Shown here in pieces: positions 25,135 through 34,217 of a stretch of DNA of 64,000 bases. How positions within the stretch are numbered: position 1 is the stretch's first letter; each line of letters opens with the position of its first letter. Source of the stretch: JBOHRN01 sp050732775 (GTDB taxonomy: Bacteria > Gemmatimonadota > Gemmatimonadetes > Longimicrobiales > Longimicrobiaceae); contig JBOHRN010000010.1 of the NCBI GenBank assembly GCA_050732775.1, positions 182,642-246,641 on the forward strand. The letters are read 5' to 3'. The position numbers and the translations under genes were made by a program. A model generated the notes under the pieces. The model ran no database searches. It saw nothing but the letters and a program-made list of their open reading frames with translations, and was not told where the DNA came from.

Positions 25135-25857
25135 ATGGACACGGAAACTGAAGCTGCCGCGCCGGCCGTGGCCGCCGCTAGCAACCCTCCCCCCCTGCAC
25201 CGCCGGGTGCTCGACACCTTGGTGGCGCCGGGCGAGCTGTTTGCCACTTTCCGGGAAAAGACGCCGTGGATCGGTGCCCTCTCGATCTCGATGGCGGCGG
25301 GGCTGGCGATCGCGCTGCTCATTCCGGGCGAACTCCTGGAGCCCGAAGCCGCCCGTTCGCTAGGAGACGCCGATCCCCAAGCCGGGGGGGCCGCCGATCC
25401 AGCGGAGATGGCCAACTTCATGAGGGCCTCCTTGGTGGTAGGGGCGCTCGTCTTCACGCCTATTCTGGCCTTTGCCGCGGCTGGCCTGGTCGCGCTCGTC
25501 TTCAACCTTTTTCTGGGCGGCGAGGCGCGCTACAAGCAGTACCTGGCAGTGAGCACGCACGGGCTTCTCATCACCTCGCTGGGGGGGTTGCTCACCCTCC
25601 CGCTCCAGATCGCGCGGGGAGACGTGCAGACCCAACTCTCCCTTTCGCTGCTCACCCCCTTCCTGGACCGCGACGGCTTTCTGTTCGGCTTTCTGCAGGG
25701 GATGAACGTATTCACGCTCTGGATGATCGTACTGCTCGCCCTGGGGGTGAGCGTGCTCAACCGGGGCCGGAGCTGGGGGAGCGCCAGCGCCATCCTGCTC
25801 GGGGTCTACGCCGTTCTCACTTCCGTGTTCGCGGGAGTGGGCGCGCTGATGTCGTGA
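25135..25857 (+). CDS. Yip1-family membrane protein (copy 2)
   Basis: 240 residues from the ATG at 25135. An in-frame opening back to 25021 adds 38 residues with no domain character and crosses the palindrome, so it is not used. An acidic Ala-rich lead is followed by the Yip1 motif HRRVLDTLVAPGELFATFREKTPW and about five membrane helices. A related protein is encoded at 23410-24093. The efflux operon begins 99 bp downstream. Confidence 0.8.
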   Translation: MDTETEAAAPAVAAASNPPPLHRRVLDTLVAPGELFATFREKTPWIGALSISMAAGLAIALLIPGELLEPEAARSLGDADPQAGGAADPAEMANFMRASLVVGALVFTPILAFAAAGLVALVFNLFLGGEARYKQYLAVSTHGLLITSLGGLLTLPLQIARGDVQTQLSLSLLTPFLDRDGFLFGFLQGMNVFTLWMIVLLALGVSVLNRGRSWGSASAILLGVYAVLTSVFAGVGALMS

Positions 25858-25900
25858 CGGGTGGCATCGGGCACAGAGCTGAAACTCTTTGGTAGCTTGC

Positions 25901-25917
25901 TCCGTAAGGTCCGTAAG
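25901..25917. repeat. Tandem TCCGTAAG repeats upstream of the efflux operon
   Basis: TCCGTAAG occurs at 25901-25908 and 25910-25917 (period 9), about 40 bp before the first gene of the exporter operon. Head-to-tail octamers of this kind can bind response regulators, but no regulator is adjacent. Confidence 0.35.
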
Positions 25918-25937
25918 AACTCGCGTCATGACAACCT

Positions 25938-25963
25938 AGGTTATGAATTGTAGGTTATGAATT
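25938..25963 (+). repeat. 14-bp tandem duplication across the tolC-like start codon
   Basis: AGGTTATGAATT occurs at 25938-25949 and again at 25952-25963. Both copies contain an ATG. The first ATG (25943) opens a five-codon ORF (Met-Asn-Cys-Arg-Leu) whose TGA (25958-25960) overlaps the second ATG (25957), the start of the TolC-like gene. The first copy also forms the palindrome AACCTAGGTT (25933-25942). Confidence 0.6.
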
Positions 25964-27441
25964 ATCTCACACCGGCTGGGGCGCTCCCGCTCCTCCTCGC
26001 TGGACTTATGGCCGGCCCAGTCCCCCTCCCGGCCCAACAGACGCTGTCGCTGGAAGAGGCGATCCGCCTAGCCCGCGCGCACAACCCCGACTTCCAGGCC
26101 CGGGCCAACGACCGGGTTCCGGCCTGGTGGGGGGTGCGCGCCGCTTACGGAAACCTCTTCCTGCCCTCGGCGAGCGCGTCCCTGGGTTTCGGTTACACGG
26201 CCGAGGGTGAGCCACGCTTCGGCTCGGTCGCCTTCGGAGACCAGCCCGCCTTCCACTCGTCCAGCTACCGGCTCGGGCTCACCTACCGGCTCGACGGCTC
26301 GGTGCTCCTGGAGCCAGCGCGGGCGCGGGCCGAGGAACGGGCGGTGGTAGCCGGAATCGAGAGCGCGGCCGCGGAGCTCGACGCCTCGGTGACGAGCGCT
26401 TACCTGGACGCCCTGCAAGCTGAAGCGGCCTTGGCCCAAGCCGTGGGCGACCTCGAGCGGACCAGTGAACACGCGCGCTTGGCCAGCGCCCGCTTTGAAG
26501 CCGGGCTGGCCACCTCCCTGGACGTCCGTAGAAGTGAGGTGCAGCACGGGCAGGCCGAGGTGCGCGCCCTCCAAGTCGAGGCCCGGGCGACCTCGAGCCG
26601 ACTGGACCTGGGTTTGATCCTGGGCACACCCTTGCCGCAGGGCGTCCGGTTTACCAGCGACTTTCCGCTCTTTGAACCGGCTTGGAGTGCAGCTGAGCTC
26701 CAACTCCGCGCCCAAGAGAGGAACCCCGGCCTGAGCGCCGCGCGGGCTCGCTTAGCCGCGGCTGAAGCACTGCATAAGGTGGCCCGCAGCCAGTACCTCC
26801 CCTCTCTTACTTTGAGCGTGGGGTGGACGGGCTCGGTGTACCAGGCGGGCGACATCGATCCGCTGGTGGCCGAACAGCTCGCCGCCCTGCAAGGCAGCTA
26901 CGCCCAGTGCCAGCAGCAGAACCGGCTGCGCGAGCTGTTGGGAGAGCCCCCCGCCCCCTGTGTCAACCCGGAAGACCCGCTGGTCGAGCAGGATGTGCGA
27001 CGCCAGCTAGCGGCCCGTAACAGTGGCTTCCCCTTCGACTATCAACGCCAGCCGCTCTCGGCCGACCTGACCGTCTCCCTCCCCATCTTTACCGGCTTCT
27101 CCCGCGAGCGGCAGATCGCCGAAGCGAGGGTGGCCGCCGAGGACGCCGGGTACGCGGCGCGAAGCCGGGAGCTGGAGCTGCAAACCGGGGTCGAAGACGC
27201 GCTGCTGGTGCTGGAAACGGCGTACCACGCCGCCCGGCTCCAACGCGAAGTCCGGGAGATGGCCGAGGACGAACTGCGCATGGCCGGGGAGAGGTTCAGG
27301 GCGGGGGTGGCCAGCTCCATCGAGGTCACCGACGCCCAGGCCAATCTGTCTCAAGCCGAGCGCGACGAGATCACCGCCCGCTACGACTTTCACAAAGCGC
27401 TGGCCGCACTGGAAATTCTGCTGGGAGAACCGTTACGATGA
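25957..27441 (+). CDS. TolC-family outer-membrane efflux protein
   Basis: 494 residues. Signal peptide (ALPLLLAGLMAGPVPLPAQQ, cleavage near 28), then LSLEEAIRLARAHNPDF, the standard opening of OEP proteins, and two homologous long helical repeats (VGDLERTSEHARLASARFEAG... and QREVREMAEDELRMAGERFRAG). The trimer forms an outer-membrane and periplasmic channel. It is the first gene of a five-gene exporter operon; its TGA overlaps the adaptor ATG by 4 bp. Confidence 0.92.
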   Translation: MNYLTPAGALPLLLAGLMAGPVPLPAQQTLSLEEAIRLARAHNPDFQARANDRVPAWWGVRAAYGNLFLPSASASLGFGYTAEGEPRFGSVAFGDQPAFHSSSYRLGLTYRLDGSVLLEPARARAEERAVVAGIESAAAELDASVTSAYLDALQAEAALAQAVGDLERTSEHARLASARFEAGLATSLDVRRSEVQHGQAEVRALQVEARATSSRLDLGLILGTPLPQGVRFTSDFPLFEPAWSAAELQLRAQERNPGLSAARARLAAAEALHKVARSQYLPSLTLSVGWTGSVYQAGDIDPLVAEQLAALQGSYAQCQQQNRLRELLGEPPAPCVNPEDPLVEQDVRRQLAARNSGFPFDYQRQPLSADLTVSLPIFTGFSRERQIAEARVAAEDAGYAARSRELELQTGVEDALLVLETAYHAARLQREVREMAEDELRMAGERFRAGVASSIEVTDAQANLSQAERDEITARYDFHKALAALEILLGEPLR

Positions 27442-28676
27442 CCAAAAAGAAAAAGTTGCTGATCGGCGGCGGGGGGGCACTGGGAGTGCTCCTGCTGGCC
27501 GCGATCGCGCTAGCTTCGGGTGGCGGCGGCGAGGTGTCGGTGCGGGTCGAGGAGGTGGGCCGCCACGACCTCGAGGCCACGGTGGTCGGGGACGGCACCA
27601 TCGAACCGCAGCGTTCGGTAGACATCTCGGCCGACATCTCGGGGCGGGTGATCGAGCTGGCCGTGGACGAAGGCCAGACCGTACAACGGGGCGACCTGCT
27701 GCTGCGTATCGACCCCACCCTCTACCGCGCCGCGGTCCGGCGCCAGCAGGCGGCCGTGGCCCAGGCCCGCGCCGGGGCCGCCCAGGCCAACGCCAATCTG
27801 CTCCAAGCCCGCAGCGCCCTGGCGCGGGCCGAGCGGCTGGCCGGGGACGACAACCTGATCTCGGCCGCCGACCTGGAAGAGGCGCGCACCGGCGTAGCGG
27901 TGGCCGAGGCCCAGTATCAATCGGCTCGCTACGGCGTGGCCCAGTCCGAAGCCGCCCTCTCAGAGGCGCGGGACGCCCTGGGCAAGACCGTCATCACCGC
28001 ACCCATGGGCGGCCGGGTGACCCGGCTGAACATCGAAGCGGGCGAGACCGCCATCGTGGGCACCATGAACAACCCCGGTTCCCTGCTCCTCACCGTCGCC
28101 GACCTGGGAGTCATGGAGGCCAGGGTCACCGTGGACGAGACCGACGTTCCGCGCATCTCCTTCGGAGACAGCGCGGTGGTCCACATCGACGCCTTCCGTG
28201 AGCGTACCTTCACCGGCCGGGTGAGCCGCGTCTCCAACAGCGCCGTCCAACTCGAGGGGGTGGGCGCGTCGTCCGAGGCGTCGGTCGACTTCGAGGTGGT
28301 GGTCACCCTCGACGACCCTCCCGAGGGGCTCCGGCCCGACCTCTCGGCCACCGCCGAGATCGTAACCGCCAGCAGGGAGAACGCCCTAGCCGTGCCCATC
28401 CTCTCCCTGACCGTGCGCGAGCCCGAGCGGGCCGCAGGCGCCGAAGAGCGCAACCCCAACTCCAACGCCGAGGTCGAGGGTGTGTTCGTGGTGCGCGCCG
28501 GCCGGGCCGAATTTACCCCGGTCGAGGTGGGCATCGCCGGTGACCGCCACTTCGAGATCCGCTCCGGGGTCGAGGAGGGAGATACCGTGGTGTCGGGCAC
28601 TTACCAGGCGATCCGCGACCTGAACGACGGCGACCGGGTCTCCGCCCAAGCCGACAGACCGGGGGGCGGGGGGTGA
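27438..28676 (+). CDS. Periplasmic adaptor (MacA/HlyD family)
   Basis: 412 residues. An uncleaved N-terminal membrane anchor (about 7-27, [20 protein letters not shown]) is followed by the lipoyl half-motif [29 protein letters not shown], a coiled-coil hairpin (about 95-165), the second lipoyl half [20 protein letters not shown], a beta-barrel domain and a membrane-proximal domain. MacA-type adaptors bridge an ABC permease and TolC. It overlaps the TolC-like gene and the ATPase gene by 4 bp each. Confidence 0.93.
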   Translation: MTKKKKLLIGGGGALGVLLLAAIALASGGGGEVSVRVEEVGRHDLEATVVGDGTIEPQRSVDISADISGRVIELAVDEGQTVQRGDLLLRIDPTLYRAAVRRQQAAVAQARAGAAQANANLLQARSALARAERLAGDDNLISAADLEEARTGVAVAEAQYQSARYGVAQSEAALSEARDALGKTVITAPMGGRVTRLNIEAGETAIVGTMNNPGSLLLTVADLGVMEARVTVDETDVPRISFGDSAVVHIDAFRERTFTGRVSRVSNSAVQLEGVGASSEASVDFEVVVTLDDPPEGLRPDLSATAEIVTASRENALAVPILSLTVREPERAAGAEERNPNSNAEVEGVFVVRAGRAEFTPVEVGIAGDRHFEIRSGVEEGDTVVSGTYQAIRDLNDGDRVSAQADRPGGGG

Positions 28677-29383
28677 GCGACGCCACCCCGGTTATCGAGA
28701 CCAGGGCTCTCGCCAAGCACTACCTCTTGGGCGGCGAGACCGTCCGCGCGCTCGACGGAGTAGACCTCACCATCGGCCGCAACGAGTACCTGGCGGTGAT
28801 GGGGCCTTCCGGCTCGGGCAAATCCACACTGATGAACCTGATCGGCTGCCTGGATACCCCCACCTCGGGGGAGTACTTCTTGAGCGGTCGCGAGGTGTCA
28901 GGGCTCTCGGACGACGAGCTGGCCGGGGTCAGGAACCGGGAGATCGGCTTCGTGTTCCAGACCTTCAACCTCCTCCCCCGGCTCTCGGCGCTGGAGAACG
29001 TGGCCCTCCCCCTGGTTTACTCCGGGGCGACCAGGCACGAACGCACGGAACGGGCCGAGAAGGCGCTCCGCTCGGTGGAGCTGGGTGACCGGATGGGGCA
29101 CCTCCCCAACGAACTTTCGGGCGGCCAGCGCCAACGGGTAGCCATCGCCCGCGCCCTGGTGACCCATCCGGCCATCCTGCTGGCGGACGAGCCCACCGGC
29201 AACCTGGACTCGACCACCTCGGCCGAGATCATGGACGTATTTGACGCCCTCCACGCCGACGGCCAGACCCTCATCGTGGTCACCCACGAGACCGACATCG
29301 CCGCCCGTTCCGGGCGCGTGGTCACGCTGCGCGACGGCGTGGTCGAGAGCGACCTGGCGTCGGAGCCCCTAGCCGTGCCGTGA
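28673..29383 (+). CDS. ABC transporter ATPase (MacB/LolD type)
   Basis: 236 residues, a complete nucleotide-binding domain: Walker [17 protein letters not shown]-loop [14 protein letters not shown], signature [15 protein letters not shown], Walker [13 protein letters not shown] and switch His in VVTHE. In E. coli MacB this domain is fused to the permease; here it is separate and serves two different permeases encoded directly downstream. GTG start at 28673 overlapping the adaptor stop by 4 bp. Confidence 0.94.
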   Translation: MSDATPVIETRALAKHYLLGGETVRALDGVDLTIGRNEYLAVMGPSGSGKSTLMNLIGCLDTPTSGEYFLSGREVSGLSDDELAGVRNREIGFVFQTFNLLPRLSALENVALPLVYSGATRHERTERAEKALRSVELGDRMGHLPNELSGGQRQRVAIARALVTHPAILLADEPTGNLDSTTSAEIMDVFDALHADGQTLIVVTHETDIAARSGRVVTLRDGVVESDLASEPLAVP

Positions 29384-30621
29384 ACTTGTGGGACGCCGCC
29401 CTGTCGGCGCTGCGCATGATCCGCGCCCACAAGATGCGCGCCTTCTTCATGGTCCTGGGCACGGTGATCGGGGTCACCTTCCTGATCGCGGTGATTACGC
29501 TCATCCAGGGGATGGACCGCTACGTGCGCGAGGACTTCGGCGGGCGTATCTACGGGCTCAACACGGTGCAGCTCCGGCGCACGCCGTCGGTGTGGATGAA
29601 CGTGACCGACGCCCAACGGAGGGAGTGGAGGCGCCGGCCCCGTATGAAGTTCGAGGACGCGGCGTGGCTGGAGGAGCGGTTGGAAACGCCGGGCACCCTG
29701 GCCATCAGCTCGTCCCGTACCAGCCGGGTGAGCGGGCCCCGGGGCCGCCAGGTCGAAAACGTCTTCGTGACCGGGGCTTCGGCTTCATACTTCGAGATCC
29801 GGGAGCTAGAGCTGGAAGCAGGCCGACCCTTCTCAGGCCGGGAGGCCGAGTTCGGCACCCCGGTAGTGGTGCTGGGCAGGGACGTGGCCGAAGAGCTGTT
29901 CGAGGGCCGCGGCGCCGTCGGCAGGACGGTGCGCGTGCAGGGCTTCCCCTACCGGGTGATAGGCGTGCTGGAGGAGCAGGGTTCTCTCTTCGGTATGTCG
30001 ATGGATAACGTCCTGCTGGCCCCGGCCCGTTCACCCCTGGACGGCTTCGTCAACCCGCCCGGGGTGGTCGACGAGATCGCTTTCCGGGTGTTCGACGCCC
30101 GGTTTATCTCCGCGGCGGAAGCCGAGTTGGAGGGGCTCATGCGCACGCGCCATCGGCTGCGTCCCGCCGATCCGAACGACTTCGAACTGGAGACCGCCGA
30201 GCAGTCCCTCGCCTTCTGGGAAACTATTTCCACCATCCTCTTCGTGGCCCTGCCCGGGCTGGTGGGGGTGTCGCTGGTGGTGGGGGGAGTGGTAATCATG
30301 AACATCATGCTCGTCTCGGTGACCGAACGCACCAAGGAGATCGGGTTGCGCAAGTCTCTGGGGGCGCGCAGGCGAGACATCGTGGCCCAGTTCGTGGTCG
30401 AGGCGGCCACCCTGTCCGGGGCGGGAGGCGCCCTGGGCATAGGGCTGGGAATTGCCCTGGCATGGCTGGTGGCGGCTATCTCGCCGGTCCCGGCCTCGGT
30501 GGCGCCGTGGGCGGTGGGGCTAGGTCTGGGGTTGGGGGTCGGGGTGGGGGTGACGGCGGGGGTGTACCCGGCGTACCGGGCGTCGCGCTTGGACCCCATC
30601 GAGGCACTCCGCCATGAGTAA
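29380..30621 (+). CDS. MacB-type ABC permease A (FtsX fold)
   Basis: 413 residues. An N-terminal helix ([23 protein letters not shown]) precedes a periplasmic MacB-PCD domain (about 45-275), followed by three C-terminal helices with the conserved [22 protein letters not shown]. This is the mechanotransmission permease fold. It shares its outline with permease B next door but differs in the periplasmic domain, consistent with a heterodimer. It overlaps the ATPase gene by 4 bp. Confidence 0.92.
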   Translation: MNLWDAALSALRMIRAHKMRAFFMVLGTVIGVTFLIAVITLIQGMDRYVREDFGGRIYGLNTVQLRRTPSVWMNVTDAQRREWRRRPRMKFEDAAWLEERLETPGTLAISSSRTSRVSGPRGRQVENVFVTGASASYFEIRELELEAGRPFSGREAEFGTPVVVLGRDVAEELFEGRGAVGRTVRVQGFPYRVIGVLEEQGSLFGMSMDNVLLAPARSPLDGFVNPPGVVDEIAFRVFDARFISAAEAELEGLMRTRHRLRPADPNDFELETAEQSLAFWETISTILFVALPGLVGVSLVVGGVVIMNIMLVSVTERTKEIGLRKSLGARRRDIVAQFVVEAATLSGAGGALGIGLGIALAWLVAAISPVPASVAPWAVGLGLGLGVGVGVTAGVYPAYRASRLDPIEALRHE

Positions 30622-30624
30622 ACC

Positions 30625-31860
30625 ATGACCCTCCACTCGGTACGCGAGGGGGTCGGCATCGCCCTCGGTTCGCTGCGCGCCCACAAAGTGCGAGCCGCTC
30701 TCACCATACTCGGCATCGTGATCGGCGTGGCCACGGTGATGACGGTGGCCACGCTGATCGCGGGGCTGCGCACCTCGATCACCGACCAGATGGAGTCGCT
30801 GGGCCGCAACAGCTTCACCGTGGCCCGCTTCGACCTGACCCAGGCCCGCATCGTGGGCCCCGGGCCCCGGCCGTGGGCCGGAAATCCGACTATCTCTCTG
30901 GACGAGGCCGCTCTGGTGGCCTCTCTCCCCTCCATCCGGAGCGTGACCCCGAGCGTGGCGCTCTCCGGCGAGGTGCGGACTGGCGACCGGGTGGTGGAGA
31001 ACGTGCAGGGAGAAGCCGACGGCGCCGACTGGCCCGTGTATACGTTGGGCGACTTCACCGCCGGCAGGAACTTTCTGGCCGCCGAGGTGACCCGCTCGGA
31101 ACCGCTGGTGGTCCTCTCCCAGCCGTTGGCCCGGGAGCTCTTCGGCGTGCGCGATCCCATCGGCCAGAGGGTGCGGCTGCAGGGAAAGCGGTTCGAGGTG
31201 GTGGGCGTCTACCTTATCAAACCCAACATCTTCACCGCCCTGGTCGAAAACTACCTGGTGATCCCGTACACCTCCGGGATCAAGCATCTAAACGTGGACG
31301 AGTCGTGGACCCAGCTCCTGGTGGTGCCCCGAAAGGGGGTGCCGCAGGAACACGCCATGGACGAGGTGGCGGCCGCCCTCCGGGTGGCGCGCGGGCTCGG
31401 GGCGGGCCAGCAGAACAACTTCGCCCTGATCCGCCAGGAGGCGTTCGTGGAGCTTTTCGACCGGCTCACCGGAGTGTTCTTCCTAGTCATGCTGGTGCTC
31501 TCGTCCATCGGTCTGATGGTGGGGGGGGTGGGGGTGGTGGCCATCATGATGATCTCGGTCACCGAACGGACACGGGAGATCGGTGTCCGCAAGGCACTGG
31601 GGGCCACCCGACGAGAGATCCTCTGGCAGTTTCTGGTCGAGTCGACCACCGTGACCATGGTCGGAGCCGGGCTCGGACTGGCCGCGGGGGGAGCGGCCGC
31701 CGTGCTGATCGGCACCTTTACACCTATCCCCGCCAGCATCCCGCTCTGGTCGCTGGCCGCGGCGTTGGGGGCGGCCGCTATTTCCGGCGTCGGCTTCGGA
31801 CTCTACCCCGCCAACAAAGCGGCCCGGCTGGACCCGGTAGAGGCGCTGAGGTACGAATGA
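30625..31860 (+). CDS. MacB-type ABC permease B (FtsX fold)
   Basis: 411 residues. Same layout as permease A: N-terminal helix (GSLRAHKVRAALTILGIVIG), periplasmic domain (about 45-270), and three C-terminal helices with MMISVTERTREIGVRKALGATRRE. It starts 3 bp after permease A. It ends the exporter operon, 31 bp before bshB1. Substrates of such tripartite ABC pumps include macrolides, peptides and lipid-linked molecules; the cargo here is unknown. Confidence 0.92.
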   Translation: MTLHSVREGVGIALGSLRAHKVRAALTILGIVIGVATVMTVATLIAGLRTSITDQMESLGRNSFTVARFDLTQARIVGPGPRPWAGNPTISLDEAALVASLPSIRSVTPSVALSGEVRTGDRVVENVQGEADGADWPVYTLGDFTAGRNFLAAEVTRSEPLVVLSQPLARELFGVRDPIGQRVRLQGKRFEVVGVYLIKPNIFTALVENYLVIPYTSGIKHLNVDESWTQLLVVPRKGVPQEHAMDEVAAALRVARGLGAGQQNNFALIRQEAFVELFDRLTGVFFLVMLVLSSIGLMVGGVGVVAIMMISVTERTREIGVRKALGATRREILWQFLVESTTVTMVGAGLGLAAGGAAAVLIGTFTPIPASIPLWSLAAALGAAAISGVGFGLYPANKAARLDPVEALRYE

Positions 31861-31891
31861 GCCCGCGTTGCCTTGCAGAGAGCCAGTCATC

Positions 31892-32623
31892 ATGACACGC
31901 CCTGCACACCTCGACCTCCTCGCCCTAGCCGCCCACCCGGACGACGCCGACCTGCTCGCTGGCGGCACCCTGGCCAAAGCGGCGGCGCGGGGACGGCGGG
32001 CCGGAATCCTGGACCTCACCCGCGGCGAAGCGGGCACCCGCGGGAGCGCCGAGACGCGCCAGGCCGAAGCCGAGGCGGCGGCGCGCGTCCTCGGGCTCGC
32101 GGGTCGCTGGAACGCCGGCCTCCCCGACGCCTCGCTAGAGAACAGCCCGGAGGCCCGGCTGCGGGTAGTGGAGTTTATCCGCGAACTGGCGCCGCGGGTG
32201 GTGATCCTCCCTTACCGCACCGGCCGTCACCCCGACCACCGGATAGCGTCCGAGTTGGGCTACGACGCCTGCTTCTTGAGCGGACTCGCTAAAGTTGAGA
32301 GCGAACACCCACCCCACCGCCCCCACAAGATCCTCTACGCCTCCGCCTTCCGGGAAGACGCGGCCAAGCCCACCTTCGTAGTGGACATCAGCGATCAGCT
32401 GGAGCGGAAGATCGAGGCGCTCGAGTGCTACCTCTCCCAGTTCGGGGAGAAGACGTGGGCGGGAGAGGTCTTCCCCGGCGGCTGTCGTCCCTTGCTGGAG
32501 CAGGTGCGCATGCACGCGGCTCGCTACGGCTCGCTGATCCGCAAGCGCTACGGCGAGCCGTTCTGGACGGTGGAGACGTTGGAGGTCGAAGACGTGACCG
32601 AACTCCCGGTGCGGAGCATCTGA
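31892..32623 (+). CDS. bshB1: BshB1-type N-acetylglucosaminyl-malate deacetylase
   Basis: 243 residues from the ATG at 31892; an in-frame GTG-like opening 24 bp upstream adds no recognisable residues. PIG-L/LmbE fold: AAHPDDADLLAGGT holds the metal ligands (His-Pro-Asp-Asp), followed by DLTRGEAGTRGSAETR and the second metal box GRHPDHRIAS. The combination LTRGE-GTRGS with LPD and the C-terminal FGEKTWAGEVFPGG is characteristic of BshB1, which removes acetate from GlcNAc-malate in bacillithiol synthesis. bshA and bshC are not in the window. Confidence 0.85.
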   Translation: MTRPAHLDLLALAAHPDDADLLAGGTLAKAAARGRRAGILDLTRGEAGTRGSAETRQAEAEAAARVLGLAGRWNAGLPDASLENSPEARLRVVEFIRELAPRVVILPYRTGRHPDHRIASELGYDACFLSGLAKVESEHPPHRPHKILYASAFREDAAKPTFVVDISDQLERKIEALECYLSQFGEKTWAGEVFPGGCRPLLEQVRMHAARYGSLIRKRYGEPFWTVETLEVEDVTELPVRSI

Positions 32624-32626
32624 CGG

Positions 32627-32959
32627 TCAGCTTCTCCCCGCCACGCTCACCTCGATCAAGAGCCGCTTCCAGCTGGGGGTTTCGTCTCCGGAGACGCGCA
32701 GCGCCACCGCCGACGCCCGGCCACCCCGCAGCATCCACGGTACCAGCCAGGCGTTGATCTCGGGCGGCAGATGGCCCACGGGGTCGCCTTCGGCGCGGTG
32801 GACCCACACCGCCGGGTTACGCTGGCCCGGCGGGTCGGGGATCAGTACCAGCGTCGCGCCCGGGCCGAGGCCGCGTAGCAGGTCCGAGCGCCCTCCGAAA
32901 ACCAGGCCGTGGACCGTGGTGCGAAAGGTTTCGGGATAGAGTTGGGCGGGTAAGATCAT
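32627..32959 (-). CDS. Stand-alone HIRAN-domain protein
   Basis: 110 residues. The core TVHGLVFGGRSDLLRGL, then GATLVLIPDPPGQRNPAVWV, GHLPPEINAWLVPWM, follows the HIRAN pattern (small beta-barrel that in helicases such as HLTF holds single-stranded 3' DNA ends). No helicase or nuclease domain is attached, so the whole protein is the domain. It converges with bshB1 (stops 3 bp apart) and is divergent from the IscS-like gene. A role in DNA binding is inferred from the fold only. Confidence 0.65.
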   Translation of the reverse strand: MILPAQLYPETFRTTVHGLVFGGRSDLLRGLGPGATLVLIPDPPGQRNPAVWVHRAEGDPVGHLPPEINAWLVPWMLRGGRASAVALRVSGDETPSWKRLLIEVSVAGRS

Positions 32960-33065
32960 GCGGTCGTGGTCGCGGGAAGAGGTGGGCCAAAGTTAACCAG
33001 TCGCGCCCGAGCTTTCAACCGCCCCTCCGAAACAACCCGCCCGCAGCCGTTTATTACCCGGTGTC

Positions 33066-34217
33066 ATGGATACCATCTACCTAGACCATGCCGCCACCAC
33101 CCCTCTGCGGCCGGAGGCGCTGGAGGCGATGCTGCCCCTCCTGGGGGAACGCTTCGGCAACCCCTCCAGCGTGCACGCCTGGGGGCGCAAGGCATCGGTC
33201 GCCCTGGAGGAGGCGCGCGAGCGTCTGGCCGCCACCATCGGCGCGGAGCCGGGCGAGGTCATCTTTACCCGCGGGGGCACCGAGGCCGACAACCTGGCAC
33301 TATTGGGGCGAGCGCGCGCCCAGCCGGAGGGCGCCGTGGTCTGTTCCGCCACCGAGCACAGCGCCGTGCTCGAGACGGTCCGCGCGCTCGGCGGGGCGGG
33401 CCGCCGCACCATCATTCTGCCCGTCGACCGGGACGGGCTGGTAGAGCTCGGCTCCCTGCACGGAGTGCTAACAGAGCACCCGGCGGTGGTGTCGGTGATG
33501 TGGGTCAACAACGAAGTGGGCACCGTACAGCCGGTCCCCGAGTTGGCGGCCGGGTGCCGGGAAGCCGGGGTGGTGTTCCACTCGGACGCTATCCAGGCCC
33601 TGGGCAAGGTGGAGTTGGACGCCCGTGGCTCGGGCGCCGACCTACTCTCGTTCAGCGCCCACAAAGTCGGCGGCCCCAAGGGCACGGGTGCCCTGTTCGT
33701 GCGCCGCGGCACGGCGCTGGATCCGATACTCAGGGGGGGAGCGCAAGAAAGGGGACTTCGGGCCGGCACCCAGGACGTGGCCGGGGCGGTCGGGTTCTCG
33801 CTGGCGGCCGAGCTGGCCGAGAGGGGTCGCGAGAGAGAAGCGACGCGCCTCGGCCGGCTGAGAGACCGGCTGGAAAGCGGACTGCGAGAGAGCGTCTCGG
33901 AGCTGGTGGTCAACGGCGCGGGCGCCCGGCGCTCTCCCGCCATCCTGAACGTCTCCATCCCCGGCGCCGACGGCGAGGGGCTGGTGCTAGCGCTGGACCT
34001 GGAAGGGGTCGCGGTGTCGTCTGGTTCGGCGTGCTCGAGCGGCACGGTGGAACCGTCCCGCGTGCTCACGGCGATGGGGCTGGCGCGCGCGGCGGCGGTC
34101 TCGCCCGTCCGCTTTTCCCTGGGCCCCGAAAGTAACGGAGAGGAGATCGACCGGGTGTTGGAGATCCTGCCGCGAGTGATACAAAGAGCAAAGGCGCTGG
34201 CGGTGATCCATGCCTAG
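33066..34217 (+). CDS. Cysteine desulfurase (IscS/NifS type)
   Basis: 383 residues. IYLDHAATTPLRPEALEAM at the start, ATEHSAVLE, VMWVNNEVGTVQPV, the PLP lysine in SFSAHKVGGPKGTG, and the catalytic cysteine in SGSACSSGTVEPS (about 327). This is the class with a flexible Cys loop that delivers persulfide sulfur to several acceptors. The stop of this gene overlaps the mnmA start by 8 bp, which points to tRNA thiolation as one destination. The start ATG lies 106 bp from the divergent HIRAN gene. Confidence 0.93.
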   Translation: MDTIYLDHAATTPLRPEALEAMLPLLGERFGNPSSVHAWGRKASVALEEARERLAATIGAEPGEVIFTRGGTEADNLALLGRARAQPEGAVVCSATEHSAVLETVRALGGAGRRTIILPVDRDGLVELGSLHGVLTEHPAVVSVMWVNNEVGTVQPVPELAAGCREAGVVFHSDAIQALGKVELDARGSGADLLSFSAHKVGGPKGTGALFVRRGTALDPILRGGAQERGLRAGTQDVAGAVGFSLAAELAERGREREATRLGRLRDRLESGLRESVSELVVNGAGARRSPAILNVSIPGADGEGLVLALDLEGVAVSSGSACSSGTVEPSRVLTAMGLARAAAVSPVRFSLGPESNGEEIDRVLEILPRVIQRAKALAVIHA

